DNA from: Isoetes taiwanensis
Lineage: Eukaryota > Streptophyta > Lycopodiopsida > Isoetales > Isoetaceae
Assembly: GCA_021234155.1 (NCBI GenBank)
Contig: JAJEKV010000408.1
Coordinates: forward strand, 102,732 to 166,731
Direction: 5' to 3'
Length of the DNA: 64,000 bases
Shown: positions 21,885 through 32,863 of the stretch, one piece after another
Layout: each line of letters begins with the position of its first letter
Position numbering within the stretch: the first letter of the stretch is position 1
The notes under the pieces: generated by a model
What the model was told of the DNA's origin: nothing
The model's database searches: none
What the model saw: only the letters and a program-made list of their open reading frames with translations
Made by a program: the position numbers and the translations under genes

Positions 21885-22699
21885 ACAACATGTTGCCTTG
21901 AGTTTGTTTAGTTAAAACTTCATTTAGAATTTGTAGGTAGGCTAGTTTAGTTAGCTTTTGATGGACTAAGATTGCAAAAATTAAATTAGCAAAAGGCACA
22001 CCAGAAGGCTTTGGCAAGGTTTTGTTTAGCTAGGCATATTAAAACAGAAGGCTTTGGCAAGGTTTTGTTTAGCTAGCCATCAATTTGTGGATGCTAGCGT
22101 TGATGATTATGACAAACTATTACTTCTAACTCAATGTCAAACATTAAGTTGCAGCAAGCAAATATAAAGCTGCATAAATTATAGTATCACAAATCATGAA
22201 CTGGAATTAAGTAACAAGCTACAGCCATAAAAATGGGTTACAATGGCCATTGGAAAAAAAATCTAGAGTCCAAGAAAGATGTGCACTCTAAACTGTAATG
22301 CAAAGCAGAAGATGATAGATAGCCCATAAATGATCAGATAAACTGGTTCAGGATGAAATGATTAATAATTTTGGTTGAAGATTCAATCCGTACTACAATA
22401 GTGCCAACAACAAGCATATTAATTTGAAAACAGAAAACAATGAATAGTATTAATGTTTCTCCCTATGATCCTTATCCAGCAGGCTGATATTTGTTTATAG
22501 TTCATTGTCACAATTTACATTTGCTTTACTGCTTTTGCTATTTTTCTGGCAATCTAAGATATCACATGAAAATAGAAGTGCCAGCTCCATACCAAATCAT
22601 AAATTGTGTTTCAGTCGATTTTCTTGTATCATGCTCTAGTTTCTCTCCTCTGTACATAAATCCTTGCATTTGCAAATTGCTTGAACACATCATCAAGAA
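21885..22699. other. Non-coding spacer downstream of integrase
   Basis: Apart from the 31-bp repeats, only AT-rich sequence without a convincing ORF or gene remnant is seen. It is the retroelement side of the long stretch between pol and 3' LTR. Confidence 0.5.
22003..22076 (+). repeat. 31-bp direct repeat pair after integrase
   Basis: The unit AGAAGGCTTTGGCAAGGTTT... occurs at 22003-22033 and 22046-22076, separated by 12 bases. A diverged third version (GAAGACTTTGGCAAGG) lies at 24349. The two ends may bracket inserted DNA. Confidence 0.75.
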
Positions 22700-23799
22700 T
22701 TCTGCAGAAGGCACAAAGCATGCATTTTTTCCAAAGGCAACATGCTATTGTTATACATGTCATAGGCCAGTTTTAGACTTAGGTCCTATAGCTGAGTAGT
22801 TTGTTCTTAAAAGCATGATACTTGCAGATGTTAAAGGCCTACCATCACAAGCTTTAAGCTTTCCAGCAAATTAGAATGACAAGTAACCCAATCCTGCAAA
22901 ATATGCTAATAAAATAATAGCATTACTAGTGAATGGCTAGTCAGTCCACTTCAACAAATACATCCATGAAGTGTGTCCACTTGGAAAGCTCTTGCATCCT
23001 TCCTTTATTATTGCTGGAAGACCAGTGCATAACACACCATGTGTTGTACTGTCATAAACCTGCAAATTCGTTTATTTATAAAAAATGCTTCGTAAGCCAA
23101 ACCACAATGATAGATAAAACTTTGCTGACAAACTATCCGTACTCCAATCCCATCAGGAAAGCATCGCCAAAAAAAATCTGGTCACGGCCGGCCTGCTGCA
23201 TTTTTTATTACTTGAGTGATCACAGCTGTAAGTAGATAATCATAGAGCAAGCCTGCAATTTAACAAAGAGAACTACATTTTATTAAAATAAAATTCGGGA
23301 TCTTTATATCAAAATGAAGATGACTTCTTTCATGATTTAGGCCAATGGATATAAGAAGTTTTTTCTTTCCTTATGTGCTTCTCAACAAATGCTATGATCA
23401 TATATTGATCAAAAAATAACATGATATAAACAAATAGTGAAGAGCATTACCAAGTACAGCCTGGTGCAAATCCCTGATGTCCCTTTTGTAGATATAGTAT
23501 GCAACGAAAAAAATTATGGGAATCCCAATATCAATGATCTTGTCAGCAAAAAAAGAGATGTATCAGCATATAAAGAAAAAGAAGGTGTTCAACTAAAAGC
23601 AACAAAAATACCGGCAGAGTGAAAGGCAGCACTGTATTAGGTTTGGGAGGAAATCTGAGGTCGTCTATAAAAAAGTTTGCAACAAATCTTCAAAAAGGAT
23701 GGATTAGCTTGAGAGCAGCATAGCAAATGCAGAGGGTAATCAATGCAATCCAGTCGAGTAGATGGAGCTTCAAGTGGATTTTTAATCCCATACCCAACT
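22700..23799 (-). pseudogene. Lipid phosphate phosphatase (PAP2 family) pseudogene with introns
   Basis: Exons read on the minus strand. 23799-23612: LLDWIALITLCICY, LIHPF, stop, RFVANFFIDDLRFPP, NTVLPFTLP, ending at a GTATTT donor. About 23538-23451: IGIPIIFFVAYYIYKRD and IRDLHQAVLG, then GTAATG. 23225 downward: AVITQVIKNAAGRP, stop, PDFFWRCFPDG, after a TTACAG acceptor. 23013 downward: KEGCKSFPSGHTSW. About 22875 downward: FAGKLKACDGR. These match plant LPP in order; GRP.P and PSGHTS are PAP2 phosphatase signature motifs. Two TGA stops and lost frames show it is dead. It is antisense inside an LTR element. Confidence 0.8.
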
Positions 23800-25319
23800 G
23801 CATAAATAAATTCCTAGTTCACTTGCGGCTATCTTAAATCCATTTTTTCTACCTTTATCACATTTGACAAAAAAACATCTGATCTCTATTCTTCCAGATT
23901 CCCAAAACTAGGATGTGCACAAAATAGAAAAGCAAGGTAGCAATTAGAGAGAGATCTGCATTGCCGCTGCTCCATAGTGAGAAAACTCCCAAAATATGAA
24001 AAAGCCCTAGAACTCCCAAAGAAAAAAACCCTTCCTGACCCAAGCATAGAAATGCCCCTGATACCTCAACCTGCAGCAGAACAGAAGATTTTGCTGAAGG
24101 ACCGTAAAGTATGGAAGCCCAAACCTAAGAAGAAAGGGGTCGGGGCAGAAGCAGACCTAAATCCCGCATTTAGAATAATAATGCGGAAAAAGAGAAGCTG
24201 AAAAGAAATCCTAGGATGAAGGAGAAAGCAGATAAGACCCCTGCTATCGATTAAGGAAAAAAAAAGGGCAAATCACTCCGTAAGCCAAATCTTCACAAAA
24301 GAAAATGGTTAAACTTCTTAGATATAAAGTGTAGCATCAGACCGAAGACTTTGGCAAGGCTAAACTTGCTTGTTAGATACTAAGCATGGTGTCATTAGAC
24401 AACAGTATTTGGCAATGTGCTTTTTGTAGTATGTAATTTCACATTTGTAGTAATTTATTCGATTTGAAGATTAATTCTATATATGGTGTTCTTTTTCCCT
24501 TTGTATTTCATTTGAGGAAGCTTGGCTTTGCTCAACGTGTCTTATTTTATTTTGAATACAAAGATTACAAGTTATAAAAGCTTATTAAGAGATTGTGGCT
24601 TACATAACCATGCAAAAACATAAGGGAATAGGCTTTTAACAAGTATACAAGAAAGCACAAGAGACGCCAAGAGTAATAAAGTCTGACTCGATTTGCTTTC
24701 TTTCAAAAAAGTGTGAGCAAATTCTATTTGACTCATGTAGAGCTGAAGGCAGAAAGGATTGTGCCTGCAACATAGACTTATTCCCTATTGGGCCAGATGG
24801 CAGCAACAAATGCTGTGAATTTCTTAGCACATTCGAATTGCAACTCTGAGAATTGAGAACTCAGTAATCAGCTGCAGCTAAAGAGAATTGTAAATCCCTT
24901 CTAAGGTGGTTAGGCCTAGGTGGACTCTGGAGAGAAAGGAATGAAGAGAACAAGAGACAAACAGGCAACATGCCTTGTTCCTGACAATATATGTCCTTGC
25001 TTATATGCTTGTGTGTAGAGTCATTCTCAAAGGTCTAGGTTTGGCTCCAACATACTGTACGAGAGAAGAGAATTAAATTTTTTAGCCAGTACTCACTTCA
25101 GTATAATAAATGATGCTTAATAGAATCCTTCAACTACCCCAGCAGGCTTTGTCCGGTGAGATTGTTACCTCAGAGAAGTGGGCTTTGCTTTTCAACCTAT
25201 ATTCACGATATGATGTAATTCTAGAAAGTAATGCCAATGTATTACTTTTATAAAAGACTACCTTGTCATGACAAACCCAGCCAAGAGGCAGGGACCGAAC
25301 AGTCACTGTCCCGTTCATT
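23800..25319. other. Non-coding stretch between two captured gene remnants
   Basis: A 74-codon lysine/proline-rich ORF (23977-24201, +) and a membrane-like minus ORF (23858-24043) are present, but neither shows family motifs or matched splice sites. The latter could be 5' sequence of the phosphatase pseudogene. The rest looks non-coding. Confidence 0.4.
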
Positions 25320-25832
25320 GCATCGTCAAGAACATTTGCTCAGATCGTAGTCTTGATGGGGAAAGTTTTGGTTTCTCATGTATACTCTTCTCAATGAATT
25401 CTTCAAGCTTGTTAAAAGCGGCATTGCATATATCCGCATGTTTTGATTGAGATCATCAACCCCCTTTTCTTCCTTCTTATCTATATTTTTATCCGAACAA
25501 GCTAAATAATCCTCGAAATTGTGCAAAACTTACTATTTAATATACCTGATAGCTCTCAACCATGTGGAAGACTAGCATTAGATTTGCCATTGTAACAAGT
25601 GGCGTTGGAAAGCTGAGGAGGAGCAACATGTTGGCATGCTTCTTAAGAATATCACATATAGTGGCGGTCGGCCAAAGTAGCATGATGCAATAATTATATG
25701 AGCAACAAGGCCACCCCTCCACATGGCTACCTTAGAAGGTTTCGCTCGGGTTGATGGCATTGTGACTTGGATCTCTAAAACAACGTTATGCCCCGCTAAA
25801 GCAAATGCAATCTGGCCCACCAAGCAAAAAGA
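25320..25832 (-). pseudogene. LHT-type amino acid permease pseudogene
   Basis: The exon 25832-25546 follows a good TATATTTCAG acceptor and ends at CAG/GTATAT. It reads LVGQIAFALAGHNVVLEIQ, TMPSTRAKPSKVAMWRGG and LVAHIIIASCYFG, then shifts frame to TPLVTMANLMLVFHMVESYQ. The next exon, about 25407-25327, reads IYAMPLLTSLKNSLRR and NQNFP. This is the AFA.AGHNVVLEIQ core and SYQ-VYAMP junction of lysine-histidine-transporter-like permeases. The acceptor before IYAMP is ATGCGG where TGCAGG is expected, again a CAG lesion. N-terminal exons are not seen. Confidence 0.82.
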
Positions 25833-27412
25833 CTGAAATATATTTGTGCATGTGCTTTGTCCAAGAGCGGTGAGGGGGGCGTGACGATGGAGAAAATGAG
25901 CATGTGGTTGGATCAAGACAATTGAATGGAACAACGGGAAAGGTGTAATTGTTGTATAGCTGCCACAAAAAATTGAACATGTAAATCATTCAAATTTTGA
26001 GATTTTATATGCTTTTACGTTATATTCCCCAGGAACAAAGAAAAACAATAAAATAAGACAACCTTGTTTGAGAGAACAAACTATGACAAGGTTAATCCGG
26101 GCGCTTTAGGAAATGAGAAATTTACCTAAACAAAACAAAGAAACATTTTGGGATTGTTCCCAATCCATGCTAAAGAGCTTGCGATTTAGTTATATTACGA
26201 CTGATTCTCATCAAAAAAATACAGAGGACAAATCGGAGTTAATAATAAGCGATAAAAGTACCGGGAACAAGCATGAAAGATAAGATAGAATCGATTATTT
26301 AAGGAAGGTCGAAACCATGGCTACCTCCAACAGACTGAGGGCATAACATGCAAGAAAGGGCAAAAGGATGTTATGGTTCCTCAAATCCGGGCAATAATAT
26401 AAAGGGAATAGAGTCCTTTGCAACATTTTTGGCGCCGCAATAAAAGCCCGATATGCATGACCAATGACGAACTTGCCAAAACCATTTCTTGTAAAATTTT
26501 GTTTAGCTTATTCGTTGCCAGGTCGCAGATTCGCTAAGGGCAAAAATAGAAAGCATAGGCCCGATCAGACGTCCTTCTACATCTCCGTATCTATTTTGAG
26601 GCAATTTCTAATTTCCTTGGCCGTAGGATGCATGAAATAAGGATCTAACGGTAAAGCCTAATGCCAACTCAGATTTTGATGAGGCGGAAATTACACGTGG
26701 ATAGGCTAGAATTTCAGGAAAGGCTGTAGGCCCGGTAGTGCTAAAAAGAAAACGAAGAAAAAGACAAAAAAACAATGCAGAACTATTTGGTAAATAGTTA
26801 ATAGTGTATGTTTTCAAATTCAAATACTTGCTTAAATAGAGCTCTTATATTCGAGGTTTCCACTACTAATGCAAGAGCTGTGAGATTTATGCAGGTGTCA
26901 AGTCATTCAAAGTTCAGATCAAATATTCATTTTGCTTAAATTCTGAATTCCATGCAGGTGCATCTGAATTTGCAGCCATACATCTCATTTGCAGCCATGC
27001 ATCTCATATTCATACACCTCTCTCCATATATCTTCATATGTATAACTGCTGACATCCCCACCATAACAGCAGCTCATTATGCTAATAGATCTGTTGCCAC
27101 ATGCAGGTGCAACCTAAAGCATTCATTCCACACTAATCTGTACAAGAGTTGCCCTTGATTCACATGAGACACTTCAGATCACTATTTTTCCACTAAATCC
27201 ACTAGGCTGCTGTCACATTTCAATCCAGCAGCTCATTTTCTCTACTAATGATCATACTTGTCATACAGGTTCACTTGCAGTTCACATTCATGATTATATT
27301 CATACCATCCTGAATACCTGCCATCATCATCTTCTTTTAATCCATTGCAGGTCCATTAAGCTGCCAAACACACCTCCATATTGGTAGCTGGCTAGAATTC
27401 TACTTTGTCATT
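25833..27412. other. Non-coding spacer before 3' LTR
   Basis: No gene recognised. 26890-27400 is pyrimidine-rich with many GCAGGT, GCAGCTCATT and CATCTCAT runs, as in the region ahead of a polypurine tract in plant Ty3 elements. Confidence 0.45.
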
Positions 27413-27437
27413 GGCAAAAAACAAGAGGCTGGGGGTG
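27413..27437 (+). other. Polypurine-tract candidate
   Basis: The purine-rich AAAAAACAAGAGGCTGGGGG ends about 22 bases before the 3' LTR. The position and GGGGG(T)G ending are typical of plus-strand priming tracts of plant Ty3 elements. The 22-base gap to the LTR is longer than usual. Confidence 0.5.
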
Positions 27438-27459
27438 TTCTTTTTGTTTGGCATGAAGC

Positions 27460-30025
27460 TGCCATGCTATGGCAGCATAGAAGAGCAAGGCACAATGTGA
27501 TTTACTCATGCTTACACTTGGATTTGAACACAGATACACAAGCACAATTCATTTGAAGAGAATGCATCTTTGCACATTATGAAGTGGAGACTTGAAGATC
27601 AAGGTGAGGACATTCATGAAAGATCACACAAACATGCTAGAGAAGGTGATTCAAGCAAGACAACTTTGAAGATTTGAAGACCCCTTGAAGTGTTCTTGGT
27701 GTGTGATGTTTCCATTTCAGTTCTTGGCATAACTATATCCTATGAACTCCACCTCAAGCCTTCCATATCCTTTGCCATGAAAACATGCCTATGTGACCTC
27801 AAATTCCATGTCTAGCTTTCATTTCCTAAAGCAAATTGGCCTAGAAGATTTTTTCTAGTCAAAACTTCTCTTTCATGTGTCATCATTCCCACCATACCAT
27901 CACCATCTTGTAAAAGCAAAATTTTCACTTGATTTGGCCATACCCATGGTCTAGGGTCGAATTCTCTCTCCAGAAGTCAAATGGTGAGAGAAAGTGCAAA
28001 GTTCCTAAGGGAAGCAACAAAAGTCAAAGATTTGCCTAAAGAATGCAATTAATATGCATTAGCATTAAATTGACCCATGTCATCCCTTTAAAATGGCCAA
28101 GTCATCATACACATCATCTTCATTGCCATGTCACATCACACACGTGTCACCCCATTGAAAATTCATTCTTTTTAAAGATTCTTCAAAATAAATTGTTTAA
28201 GATCATAAGGTTGATATGTTATCTTGCCACATCATCACCAACACTTCCACATCATCATCCACGTGTCACATTCATCACCTCAACCTCATCACATATTTTG
28301 ACTAGAAAAAATGTTCCTTGCCAAGTTGTTTGACACCTCATCAACCCTTTTTGCCATGTCATCTTCATCTTGCCAACTCATCTTGCCTACTTGCCACCTC
28401 ATTATTTCCATACCCCCTCTTTAAGCCAAAAAAATGAAAAATCTAGTTTTGCAAAAAAGATTCTACCATCATGGAGAGCATCAAAAAATATTCTTTTTAC
28501 AAAAAAAAGAATTTTCAAAAATGTGTTCATTTAGGCCTTCATATTGGATTTCTTGGGAAATGTGCCAGGCTACATGTTGCACAAAAATTTGCTTATCTAC
28601 CCCCTCCCCCCAGCCTAGATTCCCCCGTCCAATCACCCCCTGCCACGTGGTACACCCGAGCGTGTGGGGCGGTGGAGGTATCGAGTCCCACGTGGACATA
28701 ACACGTTATAATTAATAATATCACATATGTTATTCCTTATATATCTTGATCTTTCTTTTTGAATTTGGCCTGTGGGATATATCGTGCTTATGTTTCAAGA
28801 ACCCTAATTCCCTGCTATGCCAAGATCCGGCAAAATCCACCTGAATTAACTGCTTAATCATGATCCAAACACTTCGGATTTGCCTACATTGAACCAAGAA
28901 CTCAATTTAACCCAACTAAAAAACAAGGATCCGGCCCGGATTTGCCAAGAACGGAACGGAATAGAGGATTTCAAAAAGAGGAAAAATGCTCAGAGTTTTT
29001 TCGAGGGCTTTGAGGCAAAAAAGTGATCGAGGATCTTTGAAGAAAGACCGGTTTCGAGGGTTTGAGCTTGGATTTGCCTTCCACATACTAGATCATGCAT
29101 GAATTTCTGATATTTTCTATGAATTACCTGACTAAATACTTGTTTTGATCTTGTGCCCAAGACATAGAGCTTGGGATTATTTTGCTTGCTGTGTGATTCT
29201 TAATTGAATGAAAATCCGATCCTTGGGGAAAATATTTGTGAGTGATTTCTGTTGACATTGTATTTGGCATCATGAAAATATGACAGTTAACTTCTGCATT
29301 CAAGCACGAGAAGCAAAAAATGAGTTGCATATAAGCATATACAGTATAGGCTTATGATAATCAAAGTGCTTTCATATTCTTCTGATAGAGATTTGCACGC
29401 ATAATTAGGTCAAGAGTCTGCTCATACTGGTCCATATTTGCATTTTCATTGGGTAACCTGCATCTTTTCACCTACAAAAGCATAGATAGCATTGGAATTT
29501 ACTCTCAAGGATCAATTAGCTCAAGATTAGTTTGATGTGCATAGTCTGTAACAGTCTGTCAGACCTAAGCTCTAATTTCCAGGAAAATTTGCACATCTCT
29601 TTGCAAAAAGACTACTTGATTATTGTGTGCAGGCATACTGAGAAGAAATCCAAGCAACAAATCCCAAAAAAGAGCTGCCCTTTTGGAGTTACAAAATTTC
29701 ACTCTCGGTCAGGGATATTGACCAAATTTTGACTTGGTCAGGAGTGGATTTTTGAGTGATCTGCACTGATCAAAATCTATCTAACTTTATGCCCAATATT
29801 CCTCAGGGTCTTAAGTAGCGTTAGCACCAAAAATCATAAGCAAACTTTTGCTTGTTTGCATTTGGCATCTTTTTTGCAAGCCAGACCTTTTTCTCTTTTG
29901 GGAAGGTGATTGAGAATTGAGATTGAGCTTTCAACTTGGTAATTTTTCACACAGAGTGGTTGCCTTAAGCAACCTGGAGGTTCTAAACCACTGAGGTTGA
30001 AGGTTTTCCCAAGAACACCTTCAAC
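27460..30025 (+). repeat. 3' LTR with 346-bp insertion
   Basis: It begins TGCCATGCTATGG and ends ACACCTTCAACA. It is homologous along its length to 14416-16570, with a TATA box at 28738-28744. It is longer (2566 bp) because of foreign sequence at about 29290-29635. LINE sequence resumes at 30026. ORFs inside are LTR shadows. Confidence 0.88.
29290..29635. repeat. 346-bp insertion in the 3' LTR
   Basis: The 5' LTRs read GACAGTTATACTGAG; here GACAGTTA and TACTGAG are split by 346 bp. No terminal inverted repeats or clear target duplication are seen. It ends TGTGTGCAGGCA. Nature unknown. Confidence 0.7.
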
Positions 30026-32690
30026 AACACCATTTTTCCATCTTCCATAGATTGTATGGATGACTCTATAATTATTCCTCCCAATGAAGATGAGTTTTTT
30101 AATATCTTGAAATCCTTTGGAAGAAGCAAATCTCCTGGCCCTGATGGTCTCCCTAGTGAATTCTATATTCACTTTTGGGATATTCTTAAGTCTGATCTTC
30201 TTTATATAGTTAGAGGTTTTTGGGATGCAAATCTCTTCATCCTTCTATCCCGGCTGATTTTATTGCTCTGATTCCTAAAGTGGATAATCCCACTGCCTTC
30301 TCAGAATGGAAACCTATCTCCCTCTAATACCTCATACAAGATTTGTGCCAAAATCATACCTAATAGGATCAAGGCTTACCTGCAAAAAAACATCAGTCAA
30401 TATCAATCTGCCTTTCTTCCAAACAGGTCCTTTTGGACAATTATATTGTGGCTATGGAAGGTCTTCATTTGAACAAAATCTCCAATCAAAATTCTGTGTT
30501 ACTTAAATTGGATTTCAAGTGTGCATTTGATACTATGAGATGGGATTTGCTAGACTATGCTCTTACTAAATTGGGCTTTCATCTGAAACTTAAGTTGCTT
30601 ATTCATGGCCTTAATGTCAACTCTAATTCTGCTGTTATCTTAAATGGCACACCTTCCCAATTCTTTCCATTATCTCGAGGTGTGAGACAAGGTTATCCTC
30701 TTGCTCCATATCTTTTCTTAATTGTGGCAGATATGCTAACCAGGGCTATTCAGTATCTTCAAGCTTTAGGAAAGATCATTGGTCTTAAAATGCCAATAGT
30801 AATACTTCCCTCATCATCTCCCAATATGTTGATGATACTTTTTCTTTTTTGGAGGCGAATATAACTAATATTGATCTTCTTTCTTGAGATCATTAGCCAA
30901 TTCTCTGCTACCTCTGGTCTTCATTTGAATCTGTCCAAATGTACTATTATTGGTGATATCAATCATTCTAACTTTGCTAATATTAGGGTTCTAAACTGCA
31001 ATCAAGCTTCTGTGCTGTTAGGCATGCCTCTTTCTCTGAATACTCGCTTGAAAGGCCTTTGGCAACCTATTGTTGATAGAATTAAGAGGAAGTTGAATAA
31101 TTATAGAAACTGCTTATCTTTTGCAGGCAGAACTCTAATTGCAAATTCGGTCTTGGCTAGTTCCTTGTTGTATTTGGTGTTGATCCTCCTATGAAGATCC
31201 TTTCTTGAAATGTTAGGAGTATTAAAGGCAACCTTAAAAGAAGGAGAGTTATCCCTCAAGTCAGAAACTATAATGCTGACATTATCCTTCTCTAGGAAGT
31301 TAAACTCCCAAAATTTGAAGCTTCAAATCTTGGTGATTGGATTTACCCTGGTGCCTCATCTACTTGGATTGAAGCTAGTGGTAGAAGTGGTGGTCTTGCT
31401 ATTAACTGGAGAAACATTAAACATGTTTTCTTCTTCAATTCTCCCTCCAAGATGTGGCAGGCTGTTATCTACACAATTCAAGAATCTATTTTTGGTGTTG
31501 TGAATATTTATACTTCCACCAATCCTAAAGAAAGGGAATCTCTGTGGACTGAGATCGATTCTTGGATCTCTAGCAAACCTACTACTGATTGGATTGTTGC
31601 TGGTGATTCTAACAACACTACATCCTATAATATGAAGCTTGGCAACAAAATTAATATGTCTGGCTTAGAAAGGAAAAATTGAGATACCTTTATATATGAT
31701 TCCTCTTTGGTTTATGTGCCTTCTTCCACTGCTACTTTCGCTTGGTCTAACAAACAAAAGGGAGATAAAAGTGTCTACTCTGCTTTGGATAGGTTTTATG
31801 TCTGCAGTCCAGATTCTTCCTTTTGGGATAACTGCTTTGTTACCAGTTGATGAATGTACTGCTATTTCTGATCATCAATCCCAATTTCTGAACACTCGTC
31901 ACCTGACGCAGATTCCAAGAGACGGTAGTGTCTCTTACAAATTCAATTGTGCCTTGCTTAACAATGACTCCTTTGCAAAGGACTTCAGAATTTTACGAGA
32001 ATATTCACATTGAAAGCAATGGTCATTCCATGAAGTTCTACTCCAAAATTAAGGTGATTAAGAATTGGATCAAAGAGTGATCTAAAAGTAGACATCTGTT
32101 GGGACTAAAAGAGAAGGAAAGTTTTCTTTCTCGGATGAGGGAAATAAGGTCTCTGCTTCAAGAGGATCCTTATAATACTAGCCTTCATATTCATGAGGAA
32201 ATTATAGAGAATCATCTAAAGAATATTGAAGAAAATGAGGCTAAGAGTTCTGCAATAAAATGTAAAGTCAAGTTTCTTTTTCAAAGTGGCCAAAAATAGG
32301 CTTCTTAGAAATTCTATCACTCAGGTTAGAACTGATGCAGGTACTATTTTGGATGATCCCAAACTTATCAAATCCTTCTTCCAGGATAATTATGCCTCTC
32401 TTTTTTCAAAGGTCCCTCCAAGTCAGATCGATACTACCAGGAAAAAGATAGGACACCATTTTTCCACTTCTATCGATTGTATAGATGACTATAATTATTC
32501 CTCCCAATGAAGATGAGATTCTTAGTATCCTGAAATCCTTTGGAAAAAACAAATCTCTTGGCCCTGATGGTCTCCCCAGTGAATTCTATATTCACTTTTG
32601 GGATATTCTTAAGTCTGATCTTCTTTCTATGGTTAGAGGTTTTTTGGGATGCAAAACATCTTCATCCTTCTATCTCGGCTGGTCTTCATC
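30026..32690 (+). mobile_element. LINE array: RT, then second endonuclease and RT start
   Basis: 30026-31190 resumes the RT interrupted at 14415: PNEDEFFNILKSFG, SPGPDGLPSEFY, LKLDFKCAFDTMRWDLL, GVRQGYPLAPYLF, and the catalytic QYVDDT (30822-30839, in a shifted frame), ending LVLILL. At 31191 a new unit starts (MKILS, stop, NVRSIKG) with endonuclease motifs NIYTSTNPKERESLW and DWIVAGDSNNT. A linker and RT start follow, to FYIHFWDILKSDLL. It ends near 32690 in PPR-like sequence. Frames are broken throughout. Confidence 0.85.
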
Positions 32691-32694
32691 CTTC

Positions 32695-32840
32695 TCGTAT
32701 ACCGTCTGGTATGCTAGCTCCCTTGATATTATTAGTGATTTTTGCTTAGTTACATGAACCTCGCCTATACACCCCACAAGGTCTAATATGCAAGTAATAT
32801 GAAGATATTTGGTTTTATGGCATTATGTTCCCTCATAAGA
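32695..32840 (-). pseudogene. Chimeric PPR gene scrap fused to LINE end
   Basis: CTGGTATGCTAGCTCCCTTG matches the N-terminal part of the neighbouring PPR gene (about 34523-34565). The next part (CAAGGTCTAATATGCAAG, TTTGGTTTTATGGCATTATG) matches 33190-33250. Two segments 1.3 kb apart in the gene are thus adjacent here, so this is an internally deleted PPR copy. It abuts the 3' end of the intact gene. Confidence 0.7.
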
Positions 32841-32863
32841 CTCTACAAAGACCCATATTTAAT

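Larger units (their letters stand above)
14416..30025 (+). mobile_element. Complete 15.6-kb Ty3-type (Tat-like) LTR retrotransposon
   Basis: It comprises a 5' LTR, tRNA-Gln-like PBS, gag, protease, extra RNase H, RT, RNase H, integrase, about 5.5 kb of non-retroviral sequence, a purine tract and a 3' LTR. It sits inside a LINE RT gene. The 5' flank ends GGACACT and the 3' flank starts ACACCATT; the uninterrupted paralogue at 32450 reads GGACACCATT, giving a 4-5 bp target duplication (ACAC plus T/C). There is no chromodomain after the integrase (WEGPFEVIGKAGKDSYWLR tail), which fits the Tat/Athila side of Ty3. The two LTRs differ by several percent by eye, so insertion is not recent. Confidence 0.85.

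Noticed and set aside
28043-28715. ORFs of 76-96 aa
   Set aside because: They lie inside the 3' LTR and recur in the other LTRs with changing frames; LTR U3 sequence, not genes.
27460-30025. Interpretation as a solo LTR unrelated to 14416
   Set aside because: The LINE frame is broken exactly at 14415 and resumes at 30026, and a purine tract precedes this LTR, so a 3' LTR fits better. A recombinant of two elements is not fully excluded.
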